Below are positions 1-6,109 of a DNA stretch of 19,996 bases, piece after piece. Source of the stretch: Sediminispirochaeta sp964394395. GTDB taxonomy: Bacteria; Spirochaetota; Spirochaetia; DSM-16054; Sediminispirochaetaceae. The position numbers were made by a program, and so were the translations under genes. Where the stretch lies: the NCBI GenBank assembly GCA_964394395.1, contig CAYMWV010000048.1, forward strand, positions 1 through 19,996, written 5' to 3'. The notes beneath the pieces were generated by a model, which saw only the letters and a list, made by a program, of their open reading frames with translations, did no database searches and had not been told where the DNA came from. Every line of letters starts with the position of its first letter. Position 1 is the stretch's first letter.

Positions 1-1122
1 TCTGAGTTCTCTCACGTTTCCTGGCCAGTTATATTGCATAAGATGTTTCAGAACCCCGGTGGTTACTCCATTCATTTTCCGTGACATTTTCTCGTTATAG
101 AATTTGATGAAAAAATCAATCAGCAGAGGAATATCCTCGATTCTTTCTCTCAATGCAGGGACCTCCAGCTGAACAGTGCTTATGCGATAATACAAGTCTT
201 TTCTCAATTCCTCTTTATCAACACACTCTTGGGGATTCTCGTTTACTGCCACAATGATCCTCAGGTTGATATCAACAGCTTTTCTTCCGCCTATCCTTCG
301 AACTCTTTTTTCTTCAATTGCCTTAAGGAGTTTGATCTGAGATTGAATCGGCATGCTGTTTATCTCATCTAAGAAGAGGGTCCCTCCGTTGGCCATCTCG
401 AATAGTCCCGGGTTATTTATCGCCCCGGTGTAGCTTCCTTCGGTGGTTCCGAAGAGAATTGATTCCAGAAGGGAAACGGGGATTGCCGCACAGTTTTGTG
501 AAATAAAGGGTTGATCAAAACGAGTGCTAAGGTTGTGAATACTTTGTGCGATAATTTCCTTTCCTGTTCCTGTCTCGCCGGTGATTAAAACTGTGGAATC
601 CGTCTTCGCAATTTTCTTTATATTTGATTTAATCTTCAGCATATCAGGATTCTTCGATATTAGATCTTCGAGGCAATAAATTGTATTGTTTTTGCGGTAT
701 CCTTTATGGCTGGAGTGATGCTTCAGAAAGTTCTGGGTCTCAAGAGTGTAAAGGTATTTTGAGAACTCTATCGCACCCATTATTTCCTGATCGGAGAAAA
801 TCGGAAAGGTTGATCCAATCTGCAGTATCCGATTTCCCTTCAAGGTGATCAATTTCTGTTCATGGTTGGTGATAGCTTTTCCTGTCTTCAGTACCTGTAT
901 AATGGTGCTGCTGGATTCATCCAGGTTATTGTAGAGTTCAAGTACATTCTTTCCCAGTATTTCTTCATACCTCAGATCAAACAGTGCTGTATTGCTGATG
1001 TCGCTCAACAGCACATTTCCGAGATGGTCGGTGACAAGGATATCTTCATATCCAGATAGTTCCTGTATTTCATTTATTCCACTGTGCTGCATGGCGATTT
1101 CCTGTTTTTCGCATATCTCCAT
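1..1122 (-). CDS. RocR-like PAS + AAA+ sigma-54-dependent activator (partial)
   Basis: Enhancer-binding activator for sigma-54 RNA polymerase. 374 residues are visible; the C-terminal DNA-binding helix-turn-helix lies beyond base 1. A PAS-like sensor covers about residues 15-125. The AAA+ domain has Walker A GETGTGKE (182-189), the sigma-54 contact loop GSYTGA (229-234, normally GAFTGA), a Walker B in GGTLFLDEIN, and the closing WPGNVREL motif at the window edge. Phrases such as FISQNCAA and ESILFGT match Bacillus RocR, the arginine-catabolism activator; the ligand here is unknown. I chose ATG at 1122 because it leaves a normal short lead before the PAS domain. No good Shine-Dalgarno is visible. 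The open frame continues upstream into repeat copy A (TTG at 1155, ATG at 1212), so the annotated start could be pushed into the repeat. Family assignment is firm; the RocR ortholog level is inference. Confidence 0.9.
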   Translation of the reverse strand, partial: MEICEKQEIAMQHSGINEIQELSGYEDILVTDHLGNVLLSDISNTALFDLRYEEILGKNVLELYNNLDESSSTIIQVLKTGKAITNHEQKLITLKGNRILQIGSTFPIFSDQEIMGAIEFSKYLYTLETQNFLKHHSSHKGYRKNNTIYCLEDLISKNPDMLKIKSNIKKIAKTDSTVLITGETGTGKEIIAQSIHNLSTRFDQPFISQNCAAIPVSLLESILFGTTEGSYTGAINNPGLFEMANGGTLFLDEINSMPIQSQIKLLKAIEEKRVRRIGGRKAVDINLRIIVAVNENPQECVDKEELRKDLYYRISTVQLEVPALRERIEDIPLLIDFFIKFYNEKMSRKMNGVTTGVLKHLMQYNWPGNVRELR

Positions 1123-1157
1123 TGTAATGTTGGTCCTGATGAATTTTATCGGCAATT

Positions 1158-1285
1158 CAGCCCGTCCCGCAATACTAAGCCCACTGAATCGAGGCTGTCC
1201 AAACCACCACATATGGTGCTATACCATTTTTACCTACACCATGTGTAGCGTGTAGGATACTCAGGACAGGTTGCGGTACAGCCTT
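1158..1285 (-). repeat. Inverted-repeat mobile element, copy A (128 bp)
   Basis: Read on the minus strand it begins GGCTGTACCGCAACC after two bases, and ends with GATTCAGTGGGCTTAG then TTGCGGGACGGGCTG. It is flanked on both sides by AATT (1154-1157 and 1286-1289), a probable 4-bp target duplication. It has no coding capacity, as expected for a non-autonomous MITE-like element. It lies between the only good -10 box (TATAAT, 1292-1287) and the start of the sigma-54 activator. The gene's mRNA should therefore begin inside the element. Confidence 0.85.
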
Positions 1286-1286
1286 A

Positions 1287-1292
1287 ATTATA
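1287..1292 (-). promoter_or_regulatory. -10 box TATAAT abutting repeat copy A
   Basis: A perfect TATAAT on the minus strand. Its last bases overlap the AATT target site of copy A. The best -35 candidate is weak (TCCACA, 16 bp upstream). Without the insertion the box would sit close upstream of the activator start, so it is probably that gene's original promoter. Confidence 0.45.
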
Positions 1293-1384
1293 GCATAGAA
1301 AACGAGCTTGTGGAGAAAATCAGAGCATAAGTCTCTATGAAAACAAAATACGGTTGGAACATTGTTAAAATGATATAAGAATTG

Positions 1385-1440
1385 CATATTCCGGTGAAAA
1401 CCGCCATTGGTTCCGGTCTTACCCCCCCCTGGTGGCCCTT
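1385..1440 (-). mobile_element. Probable end of a decayed IS21-family element
   Basis: On the minus strand this segment has two spaced ACCGGAA motifs, the last in TTTTCACCGGAATATGCA, after a GGGCCACC-type block. IS21-family 3' ends carry such spaced transposase-binding repeats. It lies directly downstream of the istB remnant. Assignment from motif resemblance only. Confidence 0.4.
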
Positions 1441-1463
1441 CAATTAACCGGCTACAGTGTAGT

Positions 1464-1727
1464 TCAAGGTGGCAGGTTTCGCCTACCGGTCCGCTTTGCT
1501 TCTTTCAAGCACCCCTGCAAAGGTCCTGCCAATTGGTAGAATACTTTATATCCGGCTTCACATGCGGCAGTGCCCAAGGCACTGTCGAGAAAGTTTTTGC
1601 CTATCCCAGTAGGGTCGGTAATGAGTACATCGCTTTGGTCCCTTACCCATGTGCAATAGAGCTCTCCGAGGTGCAGCAGCTGTTGGCCGGGGTCGGGTCT
1701 GGGAGGGTGCAGCGCTAACAGCTGCAC
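1464..1727 (-). pseudogene. istB: istB remnant (IS21 helper ATPase), truncated
   Basis: An 87-codon open frame resembling the N-terminal half of IstB, the AAA+ helper of IS21-family transposition. The pattern VLITDPTGIGKNFLDSALG then AACEAGYKVFYQ follows IstB around its Walker A. That P-loop is damaged: the usual GPTG-GKT/S reads DPTGIGKN, with the leading Gly now Asp and the Mg-binding Thr/Ser now Asn. The C-terminal half, with Walker B and the sensor residues, is missing, and no istA transposase is present. It is a fossil wedged between copy A and the PGPGW gene. Resemblance is good over about 60 residues; family certainty is moderate. Confidence 0.65.
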
Positions 1728-1756
1728 CGGTCTGATATTCAGTTAAAGCTTATCAG

Positions 1757-2224
1757 TCAATCGGAACCCCGATCTTTCCCCGGAACCAGCAACTCCCCCT
1801 TCCCGGCCTTCCTCCTGATCCAGTTTGCCCCCCGCCGGATACCACCAACCTGGATGAGCCGCTGCTCCAGCTTCCGCTTGCCCGGAAAGTTCATGAGCAT
1901 CAAGCCGATAAAGATGGTCAAGAGCCCTTGGCCGGGGGTGAAGAGAAGGAGCATTCCCACAATAAGCAGCAGGATGCCGACTCCATTTTTGAGAATCAGA
2001 AGCAGGATACGGAGTATCGGGTGCTGACGGGTAAAGCCGAACCTGCCGTCCCGGCTCTGCAGGAAATAATCCTCCGGGATGGCGATGACGATGAGCGGAA
2101 GAGCAAGCATCACAGCGATTGCAGCAAGAACAGAGAGAGCGATAAGCCAGGCCAGAAGCGTGGCATGAGATTGGGCCCAATCAATGAGGGGGGCGATGTA
2201 TGCAATACCTTTTTCGAGGTTCAT
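1757..2224 (-). CDS. Small membrane protein, PGPGW-family-like
   Basis: A 155-residue protein of unknown function. It has a hydrophobic span at about 20-50, a loop containing IPEDYFLQ, and a second hydrophobic stretch at about 70-115 that includes LLFTPGQGLLTIFIGL. That phrase resembles the core of the putative transmembrane PGPGW family, followed by the usual basic segment (FPGKRKLEQRL). The C-terminus is Lys/Arg-rich and probably cytoplasmic. I start at ATG 2224; a GTG two codons earlier (2230) is equally possible. No clear Shine-Dalgarno is seen. Gene order suggests no role. It lies downstream of mazF on the same strand, separated by 139 bp with two small hairpins, so it is probably transcribed separately. 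Confidence 0.75.
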   Translation of the reverse strand: MNLEKGIAYIAPLIDWAQSHATLLAWLIALSVLAAIAVMLALPLIVIAIPEDYFLQSRDGRFGFTRQHPILRILLLILKNGVGILLLIVGMLLLFTPGQGLLTIFIGLMLMNFPGKRKLEQRLIQVGGIRRGANWIRRKAGKGELLVPGKDRGSD

Positions 2225-2260
2225 ATTCACTTATCATAATAAGGTAGAAGGGAGGGCGGG

Positions 2261-2280
2261 GCAAGCGGTGCTTGCTTTTT
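2261..2280 (+). terminator. Short hairpin with T-run
   Basis: GCAAGC-GGT-GCTTGC followed by TTTTT on the plus strand. It looks like a minimal intrinsic terminator, but no plus-strand gene lies upstream. A second small hairpin, GACCG-GTT-CGGTC, follows at 2285-2297. Both sit between mazF and the PGPGW gene. Function uncertain. Confidence 0.3.
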
Positions 2281-2363
2281 GGGTGACCGGTTCGGTCGAT
2301 TTGGTTTATACTGTATTCATCTTATCTCATGGCTGATGTTGGGGGAGCCGGGAAAATTGACTA

Positions 2364-2702
2364 TCAGCCAATCAATAAGCCAAGTTTGTATTGTACCTCG
2401 TTAAGCACAGTTTCCGATGCTGTTTCAATAAACGATACTCTTCGAACCCTCCAGTCAAGGTTTTTTACCTGGTCGGACAGGACTACTCCATCTATATGCT
2501 TTCCTTTTACTGTGACTTCAAAGGGGTATCCCTTAACGTTACTTGTTATGGGGCAGGCGATCATCAGCTTAGTCTTTTCGTTATACTCCCTGGGCGACAG
2601 CACAAGGGCGGGGCGTTTTCCCGCTTGTTCATGTCCTGCCTGGGGATTGAAGTTAATCCAGACAAAGTCGCCCCTTTCAGGAATGAATTCGGTTTTTACC
2701 AA
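2364..2702 (-). CDS. mazF: MazF-type toxin endoribonuclease
   Basis: A 112-residue toxin of a type II toxin-antitoxin pair that cleaves single-stranded RNA at short sequences. It resembles E. coli MazF along its whole length: GDFVWINFNPQAGHEQAGKRPALVLSP near the N-terminus, CPITS, KGYPFEV, LSDQVKNLDWR, and the LIG end. Arg30 (in KRPA) and Thr53 (in CPIT) match the catalytic Arg and Thr of MazF. The start is TTG at 2702, within TTGGTAA, which overlaps the end of the antitoxin gene by 7 bp; GGGAG lies upstream. Overlap plus a weak start codon is typical for coupling toxin translation to the antitoxin. All visible catalytic features are intact, so it is probably active. Confidence 0.95.
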   Translation of the reverse strand: MVKTEFIPERGDFVWINFNPQAGHEQAGKRPALVLSPREYNEKTKLMIACPITSNVKGYPFEVTVKGKHIDGVVLSDQVKNLDWRVRRVSFIETASETVLNEVQYKLGLLIG

Positions 2703-2932
2703 ATCTCTTCTCCCTCAGGAGTGCTCCAATCGGTTTCGGAATGGAGATTCTTTTCTGAGATTTTGTTGAGAAGTGCCATGAGGGAAACTCGTTTAGAGGG
2801 GCGTATAATGATTCTATCCCCGTTTTCTTCGATTTCAACAAGTGAACCATCCTCCAGAGCCAGGTCTTTGAGTATAGGCATGGGGATACGTATCCCAAGG
2901 CTGTTACCCCATTTTTGGATTTTTGCTTTCAT
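2696..2932 (-). CDS. mazE: MazE-type antitoxin
   Basis: A 78-residue antitoxin. Residues 1-50 form the swapped-hairpin (AbrB-like) DNA-binding fold seen as MKAKIQKWGNSLGIRIP, close to MazE. The acidic, Trp-containing tail (ETDWSTPEGEEIW) is the part that would wrap the toxin. It is first in the operon, with mazF overlapping its 3' end. There is no Shine-Dalgarno; instead the -10 box of a good promoter ends 7 nt before ATG, implying a leaderless message. An 8+8 inverted repeat over the promoter is the likely autoregulatory operator. Confidence 0.94.
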   Translation of the reverse strand: MKAKIQKWGNSLGIRIPMPILKDLALEDGSLVEIEENGDRIIIRPSKRVSLMALLNKISEKNLHSETDWSTPEGEEIW

Positions 2933-2939
2933 AGAAAAG

Positions 2940-2968
2940 AGTATAAACTATGTTTATACAGATGGCAA
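2940..2968 (-). promoter_or_regulatory. mazEF promoter with palindromic operator
   Basis: Minus-strand -35 TTGCCA (2968-2963), 17-bp spacer, -10 TATACT (2945-2940). A perfect inverted repeat, GTATAAAC-TAT-GTTTATAC (2941-2959), fills most of the spacer and overlaps the -10. It is ideally placed for repression by MazE or MazEF. Predicted transcription starts at or one base before the A of the mazE ATG. Confidence 0.75.
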
Positions 2969-2980
2969 CGCCCGGTGATC

Positions 2981-3050
2981 AATTGTCCTGCAACTTTTTT
3001 TAAGTATCAGAAACGCTACATATGGTGAAGGGGTATTTTCGATAACCGCC
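2981..3050 (+). repeat. Inverted-repeat element, partial copy X
   Basis: After AATT (2981-2984) comes GTCCTGCAAC, then AAGTATC, then ACGCTACATATGGTG and AAGG, then TTCGATA. Copy A in its own direction reads CCGCAAC, AGTATC, ACGCTACACATGGTG, TAGG with identical spacing up to there. The 3' half, including the conserved GATTCAGTGGG block, is not recognisable. It looks like a truncated or worn relic lying between the mazE promoter and the ATPase pseudogene. Confidence 0.5.
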
Positions 3051-3143
3051 AGTTGTGCGAAGTTGTGAGCACTTTTACAAAACTCGAGTATATGCGAATG
3101 TCTCTTTTATATTCAATAAGAATCTTGTATAGAAGAAAGAAAT

Positions 3144-4145
3144 ATGTTAAGAATCGTAATAACCGGTTCAAATGCAAAACTTCTCTCCTCCGACATAGCA
3201 GGGTTTCTGTCCGGAAGATATATAGAGTTTCCGATACATCCTTTGGTATTCAGGGAGTTTCTTCATTTCAGGGGCTCGGAAGCTCTTTCTCCTCAGGAGG
3301 AGTTCTACAACTATCTGAAATTCGGGGGGATGCCGGGGGTCCACCTTGTTCCTTTATCGGATGAAATTACTTTCCCCTATCTGAATGCCCTCTATGACAG
3401 TATTATGCTTAAAGATGTTATCAATCGGCATCAGGTGCGTGATCCCTCTCTTCTTAACAGGATCGTAAAGTTCGTATTTGATAATTGTGGAAACATTACG
3501 ACTGCCAAGCGGATAAGCGATTTTCTAAAGAATGAGAAAAGTTCTATCAGTGTTGATAAGGTGATCAATTGTGGCTGTCCCGCAACCCTTCTTGAGGGGA
3601 AAGCATACAACATATGGTATTAACAACACTTCGATAGCACTACATGTAGTGCTATAAACAGCCACGATTCAGTGGGATTAACGTTGCGGAACAGCCTGAA
3701 TTACACCGACTATCTTGAAGAGGCTTTTCTGGTAAATCGTGTATTGCGTTATGATATTAAAGGACTGCGGCATCTTGAATTGTATGAGAAGCTCTATACC
3801 GGTGACATTGGACTGCGTCATGGCTTTCTTGGGTACAGAGATGACGATATCGGTGGATTGCTGGAGAACATTCTCTTTCTTGAGCTGAAATATCGGGGCT
3901 ATAGTGTCAGTATCGGAAAACTGTATGATCTTGAAATAGATTTTATTGCGGAGAAACCGGGAGAAAAAATCTAGATCCAGATAGCCAAAACCCTTGGCGA
4001 GCAATCCACCATAGATCGAGAGTTTACTCCTCTGGAAAAGATTCAGGACAATCACCCCAAAGTTGTACTTTCCATGGATACCATGCCGGGAGTGAGCCGA
4101 AAAGGTATAGGCTCCAGGAATCTGGTCGATTTTTTACTGGAATAG
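3144..4145 (+). pseudogene. AAA ATPase / DUF4143 protein, broken
   Basis: Remnant of the AAA_14 + DUF4143 ATPase family, which is common in accessory DNA and has no settled function. The frame opens at VITGSNAKLLS-DIAGFLSGRYIEFP, the part after Walker B, so about 130 N-terminal residues with both Walker motifs are gone; an in-frame TAA lies just upstream (3117-3119). The DUF4143 region follows (FGGMPG, IMLKDVINRHQVRD). Repeat copy B then interrupts it after KVIN, and the match resumes at YTDYLEEAFLVNRVLRYDIKG-like sequence. A third lesion is TAG at 3972-3974, where family members read EKIYIQ; codons after it still fit the family to TAG 4143-4145. The insertion plus duplication is 132 bp (44 codons) but brings a TAA. 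Three lesions make this a clear pseudogene. Confidence 0.88.
3571..3698 (+). repeat. Inverted-repeat mobile element, copy B (128 bp) inside the ATPase gene
   Basis: Begins GTGGCTGTCCCGCAACC and ends CGATTCAGTGGGATTAACG then TTGCGGAACAGCCTG. AATT flanks it at 3567-3570 and 3699-3702. Removing the element and one AATT restores the ATPase frame (Val-Ile-Asn-Tyr-Thr-Asp-Tyr), matching family members. That is direct evidence of insertion with a 4-bp target duplication. It contains a perfect 22-bp palindrome with arms ATAGCACTACA / TGTAGTGCTAT. Confidence 0.92.
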
Positions 4146-4413
4146 CGCTTGTTCTTTACCCCCAAGAGAGTGTACTCCTCCCCACCCGGCAGCGATCGCA
4201 GCGGAAACCCTGCAGCCCCCGCAGTTTTGCCCAACCCCGGATTTCTACCGGGGCCAGGCTTCCCGGAGCGAGACGGAAGTGGTGGCTGCCGAACTGCTTT
4301 CTTGCGGGGGCGAAGCGTTGCAGCGGAGAGCGCGACCCCGGGGCCCCGTCAGGGGAACCGGGGTGCCGGCCAAAAGAGAAGAAAGAAGCTGACCCTCGGG
4401 GGGAGCGTGGGCT
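4146..4413. other. GC-rich spacer with strong hairpins, no gene seen
   Basis: No convincing coding sequence. It holds CCCCGG-ATTTCTA-CCGGGG (4235-4253) and a larger imperfect hairpin at 4335-4364 with arms ACCCCGG / CCGGGGT and an inner CCCC/GGGG pairing. Either could end transcripts of the convergent neighbours, but no T-tract follows. Confidence 0.45.
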
Positions 4414-5652
4414 CTATTGAAAGAGAACGAGGTACTCCCCATAGCCCTGGGCGGCGAGCTCATCCACCGGGACGAAGCGGAGGGAGGCGGAGTTGATGCA
4501 GTAGCGCAGGCCGGTGGGGGCCGGGCCGTCTTCGAATACGTGGCCCAGGTGGCTGTCGGCGTAACGGCTTCGCACTTCGATTCTGGTCATAAAGCGTTTT
4601 CCATCTTTGTGGTAGGTGATCTGGTCGGGGTCGATGGGACGGGTGAAGGCGGGCCAGCCGCTGCCGGATTTGTACTTGTCGGTGGAGCTGAAGAGCGGTT
4701 CGCCCGAGACGGGGTCTACGTAGATGCCTGGTCTCTTGTTGTCCCAGTACTGGTTGTCGAAGGGGCGTTCGGTGGCGTCCTGCTGGGTAACCTGCTGCTG
4801 CAGGGGGCTAAGGGCGGCGATGCGCGCTTTTTTGTCAAAGCTGCCCCACCGTTTCATCCGGGTGTCCAGGCCTTCGGGGCTGCGGGCGATGGTCCAGGTG
4901 CTCTCCAGGAAGGAGCCCCGGCCGCTGCCGGTGAAGTAGCGTTTATAGGCTGCTGCCTCCTTGAGGTAGTAATCCTGGTGGTACTCTTCGGCGGGGTAGA
5001 AGGGGCTTTCGGGGAGGATCTCCACGGTGATGGGCCGATCGAACGTTCCCGAGGCTTCCAGGGTTGCTTTGCTCGCTTCGGCTGCTTTGCGCTGCGCTTC
5101 ATTGGCGACGAAGATGGCGGTGCGGTAGTGGTCCCCCCGGTCTGCGAACTGGCCCCCGGTGTCGGTGGGGTCGATGCTGCGCCAGTAGACTTTGAGCAGA
5201 TCTTCATAGCTGATGGTGCCGGGGTCGTAGTAGACGGCTGCGCTCTCCCGGTGGTCGGTTTTCCCGTAGGCCACTTCCCGATAGGTGGGGTTGGGGGTGG
5301 TGCCGCCGCTGTATCCGGAGATCACTTCTGCTACTCCGATGAGCATTTCGAAGGGTTTTTCCAGACACCAGAAACAGCCTCCGGCGAAGATGGCCCTTTC
5401 GTAGGGCTCCAGGTTCTGCAGATGCGACTCTGGCCAGCTTGAGGGTATTTCCGCCCAGGGGTTCTCCTTTTCCGGGATTCCCGGTTCGGGGCAGCCCAGG
5501 AGGGGGTCTGCAGCGTTGGGGGTGGCGTTGGGGGTGGCGTTGGGGGTGCCGGCCCCGGAGGGGGGCGGGGCTTCTCGTCCTCCGCCGGCGAAGAGGGGGA
5601 GGGGCAAAAGCATCAGGGCTATGGCTATTAGTGAAAGGTCTTTCTTTGTCAT
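4414..5652 (-). CDS. msrAB: Exported MsrA-MsrB methionine sulfoxide reductase fusion
   Basis: A 412-residue bifunctional enzyme repairing both sulfoxide stereoisomers of oxidised methionine. Residues 1-22 look like a signal peptide (LSLIAIALMLLPLPLFA) with no lipobox Cys, so a periplasmic location is likely. A Pro/Thr/Asn/Ala linker follows (PNAT repeats, 37-48). MsrA (about 85-245) has GCFWCLE with catalytic Cys93. MsrB (about 290-405) has SGSGWPAF, the SHLGHVF box and RYCINSASLRF with catalytic Cys385. The two Zn-binding CxxC motifs of many MsrB proteins are absent (YVDPVSGEPL), as in PilB-type MsrB. There is no thioredoxin domain, so an external reductant is needed. I use ATG 5652 because AAGGAG lies 8 nt upstream and the signal peptide starts there; the frame runs further upstream without signal. 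Confidence 0.95.
   Translation of the reverse strand: MTKKDLSLIAIALMLLPLPLFAGGGREAPPPSGAGTPNATPNATPNAADPLLGCPEPGIPEKENPWAEIPSSWPESHLQNLEPYERAIFAGGCFWCLEKPFEMLIGVAEVISGYSGGTTPNPTYREVAYGKTDHRESAAVYYDPGTISYEDLLKVYWRSIDPTDTGGQFADRGDHYRTAIFVANEAQRKAAEASKATLEASGTFDRPITVEILPESPFYPAEEYHQDYYLKEAAAYKRYFTGSGRGSFLESTWTIARSPEGLDTRMKRWGSFDKKARIAALSPLQQQVTQQDATERPFDNQYWDNKRPGIYVDPVSGEPLFSSTDKYKSGSGWPAFTRPIDPDQITYHKDGKRFMTRIEVRSRYADSHLGHVFEDGPAPTGLRYCINSASLRFVPVDELAAQGYGEYLVLFQ
5513..5548 (-). repeat. 12-bp tandem repeat x3 inside msrAB
   Basis: Three perfect copies of GCGTTGGGGGTG (plus strand) encode Thr-Pro-Asn-Ala repeats in the linker between the signal peptide and MsrA. The unit is in frame, so slippage would only change linker length. 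Confidence 0.85.
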
Positions 5653-5671
5653 GGTACACTCCTTCTTTTGT

Positions 5672-5700
5672 AATATACTGCTTTTTTGTAAAACAGACAA
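5672..5700 (-). promoter_or_regulatory. msrAB promoter
   Basis: Minus-strand -35 TTGTCT (5700-5695), 17-bp spacer, -10 TATATT (5677-5672). The predicted start gives a short leader with AAGGAG before the ATG at 5652. This is a conventional housekeeping-type promoter. Confidence 0.65.
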
Positions 5701-5719
5701 AAAAAGTAGGAGATTATGT

Positions 5720-6095
5720 GGGTGGTTTTGCTGGAGGCTGGAGCCTGGCCTGGAGCTGGGAGGCGGGCAGCTGGAGCTGGAGCCTGGAGTCCGGAAGCGG
5801 GCGACCGGGGCGGGATGCAAGCGACCGGGGTGGGATGCAAGATGAAGGAGCGTGGAGGCAGGCGGCTGAGGAGGGATGCGAGGGGCGGGCGGAGATAGAG
5901 GCGGAGTGCTTTACGATTCCACCCTTATGGAGTAAATTTCCCCTCGGAAAGAGAGATTGTTAATGTAAATCGCTTTGGGTCTGTGGTGTTGTGTGGATGT
6001 AGTGGAAACGTAGAGTGGACGTAGTGTTGGCGGTCCTGGATTTGGCGGTCCTGAAAAACGGGAAGGGTATGCAGGATCAGGATGCAGGAACGGAA
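5720..6095 (+). repeat. G-rich spacer built of short direct repeats
   Basis: A non-coding stretch, strongly purine/G-biased on the plus strand. CTGGAGC/GCTGGAGC words recur at 5730-5795. GCGACCGGGGCGGGATGCAA is tandemly duplicated with one mismatch (5801-5820, 5821-5840). GGCGGTCCTG occurs twice at about 6029-6055, and GATGCAGGA-like words recur near 6065-6090. Several GGG/GGGG runs lie close together. No gene or clear promoter for the following ABC gene was identified. Confidence 0.6.
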
Positions 6096-6109
6096 AGCAG
6101 GAGGCAAGG

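Noticed and set aside
1464..1727. Functional IS21 helper gene
   Set aside because: The P-loop is damaged, the C-terminal half is absent and no istA is nearby.
4417..5442. Long plus-strand open frame of 341 codons opposite msrAB
   Set aside because: It lies antisense to the well-supported msrAB gene, is extremely Gly/Val/Ala-rich and shows no family features; it is a shadow of GC-rich codon use on the other strand.
5653..5820. Upstream extension of the msrAB frame (56 extra codons)
   Set aside because: A strong AAGGAG and a clean signal peptide mark ATG 5652, and the promoter lies inside the extension.
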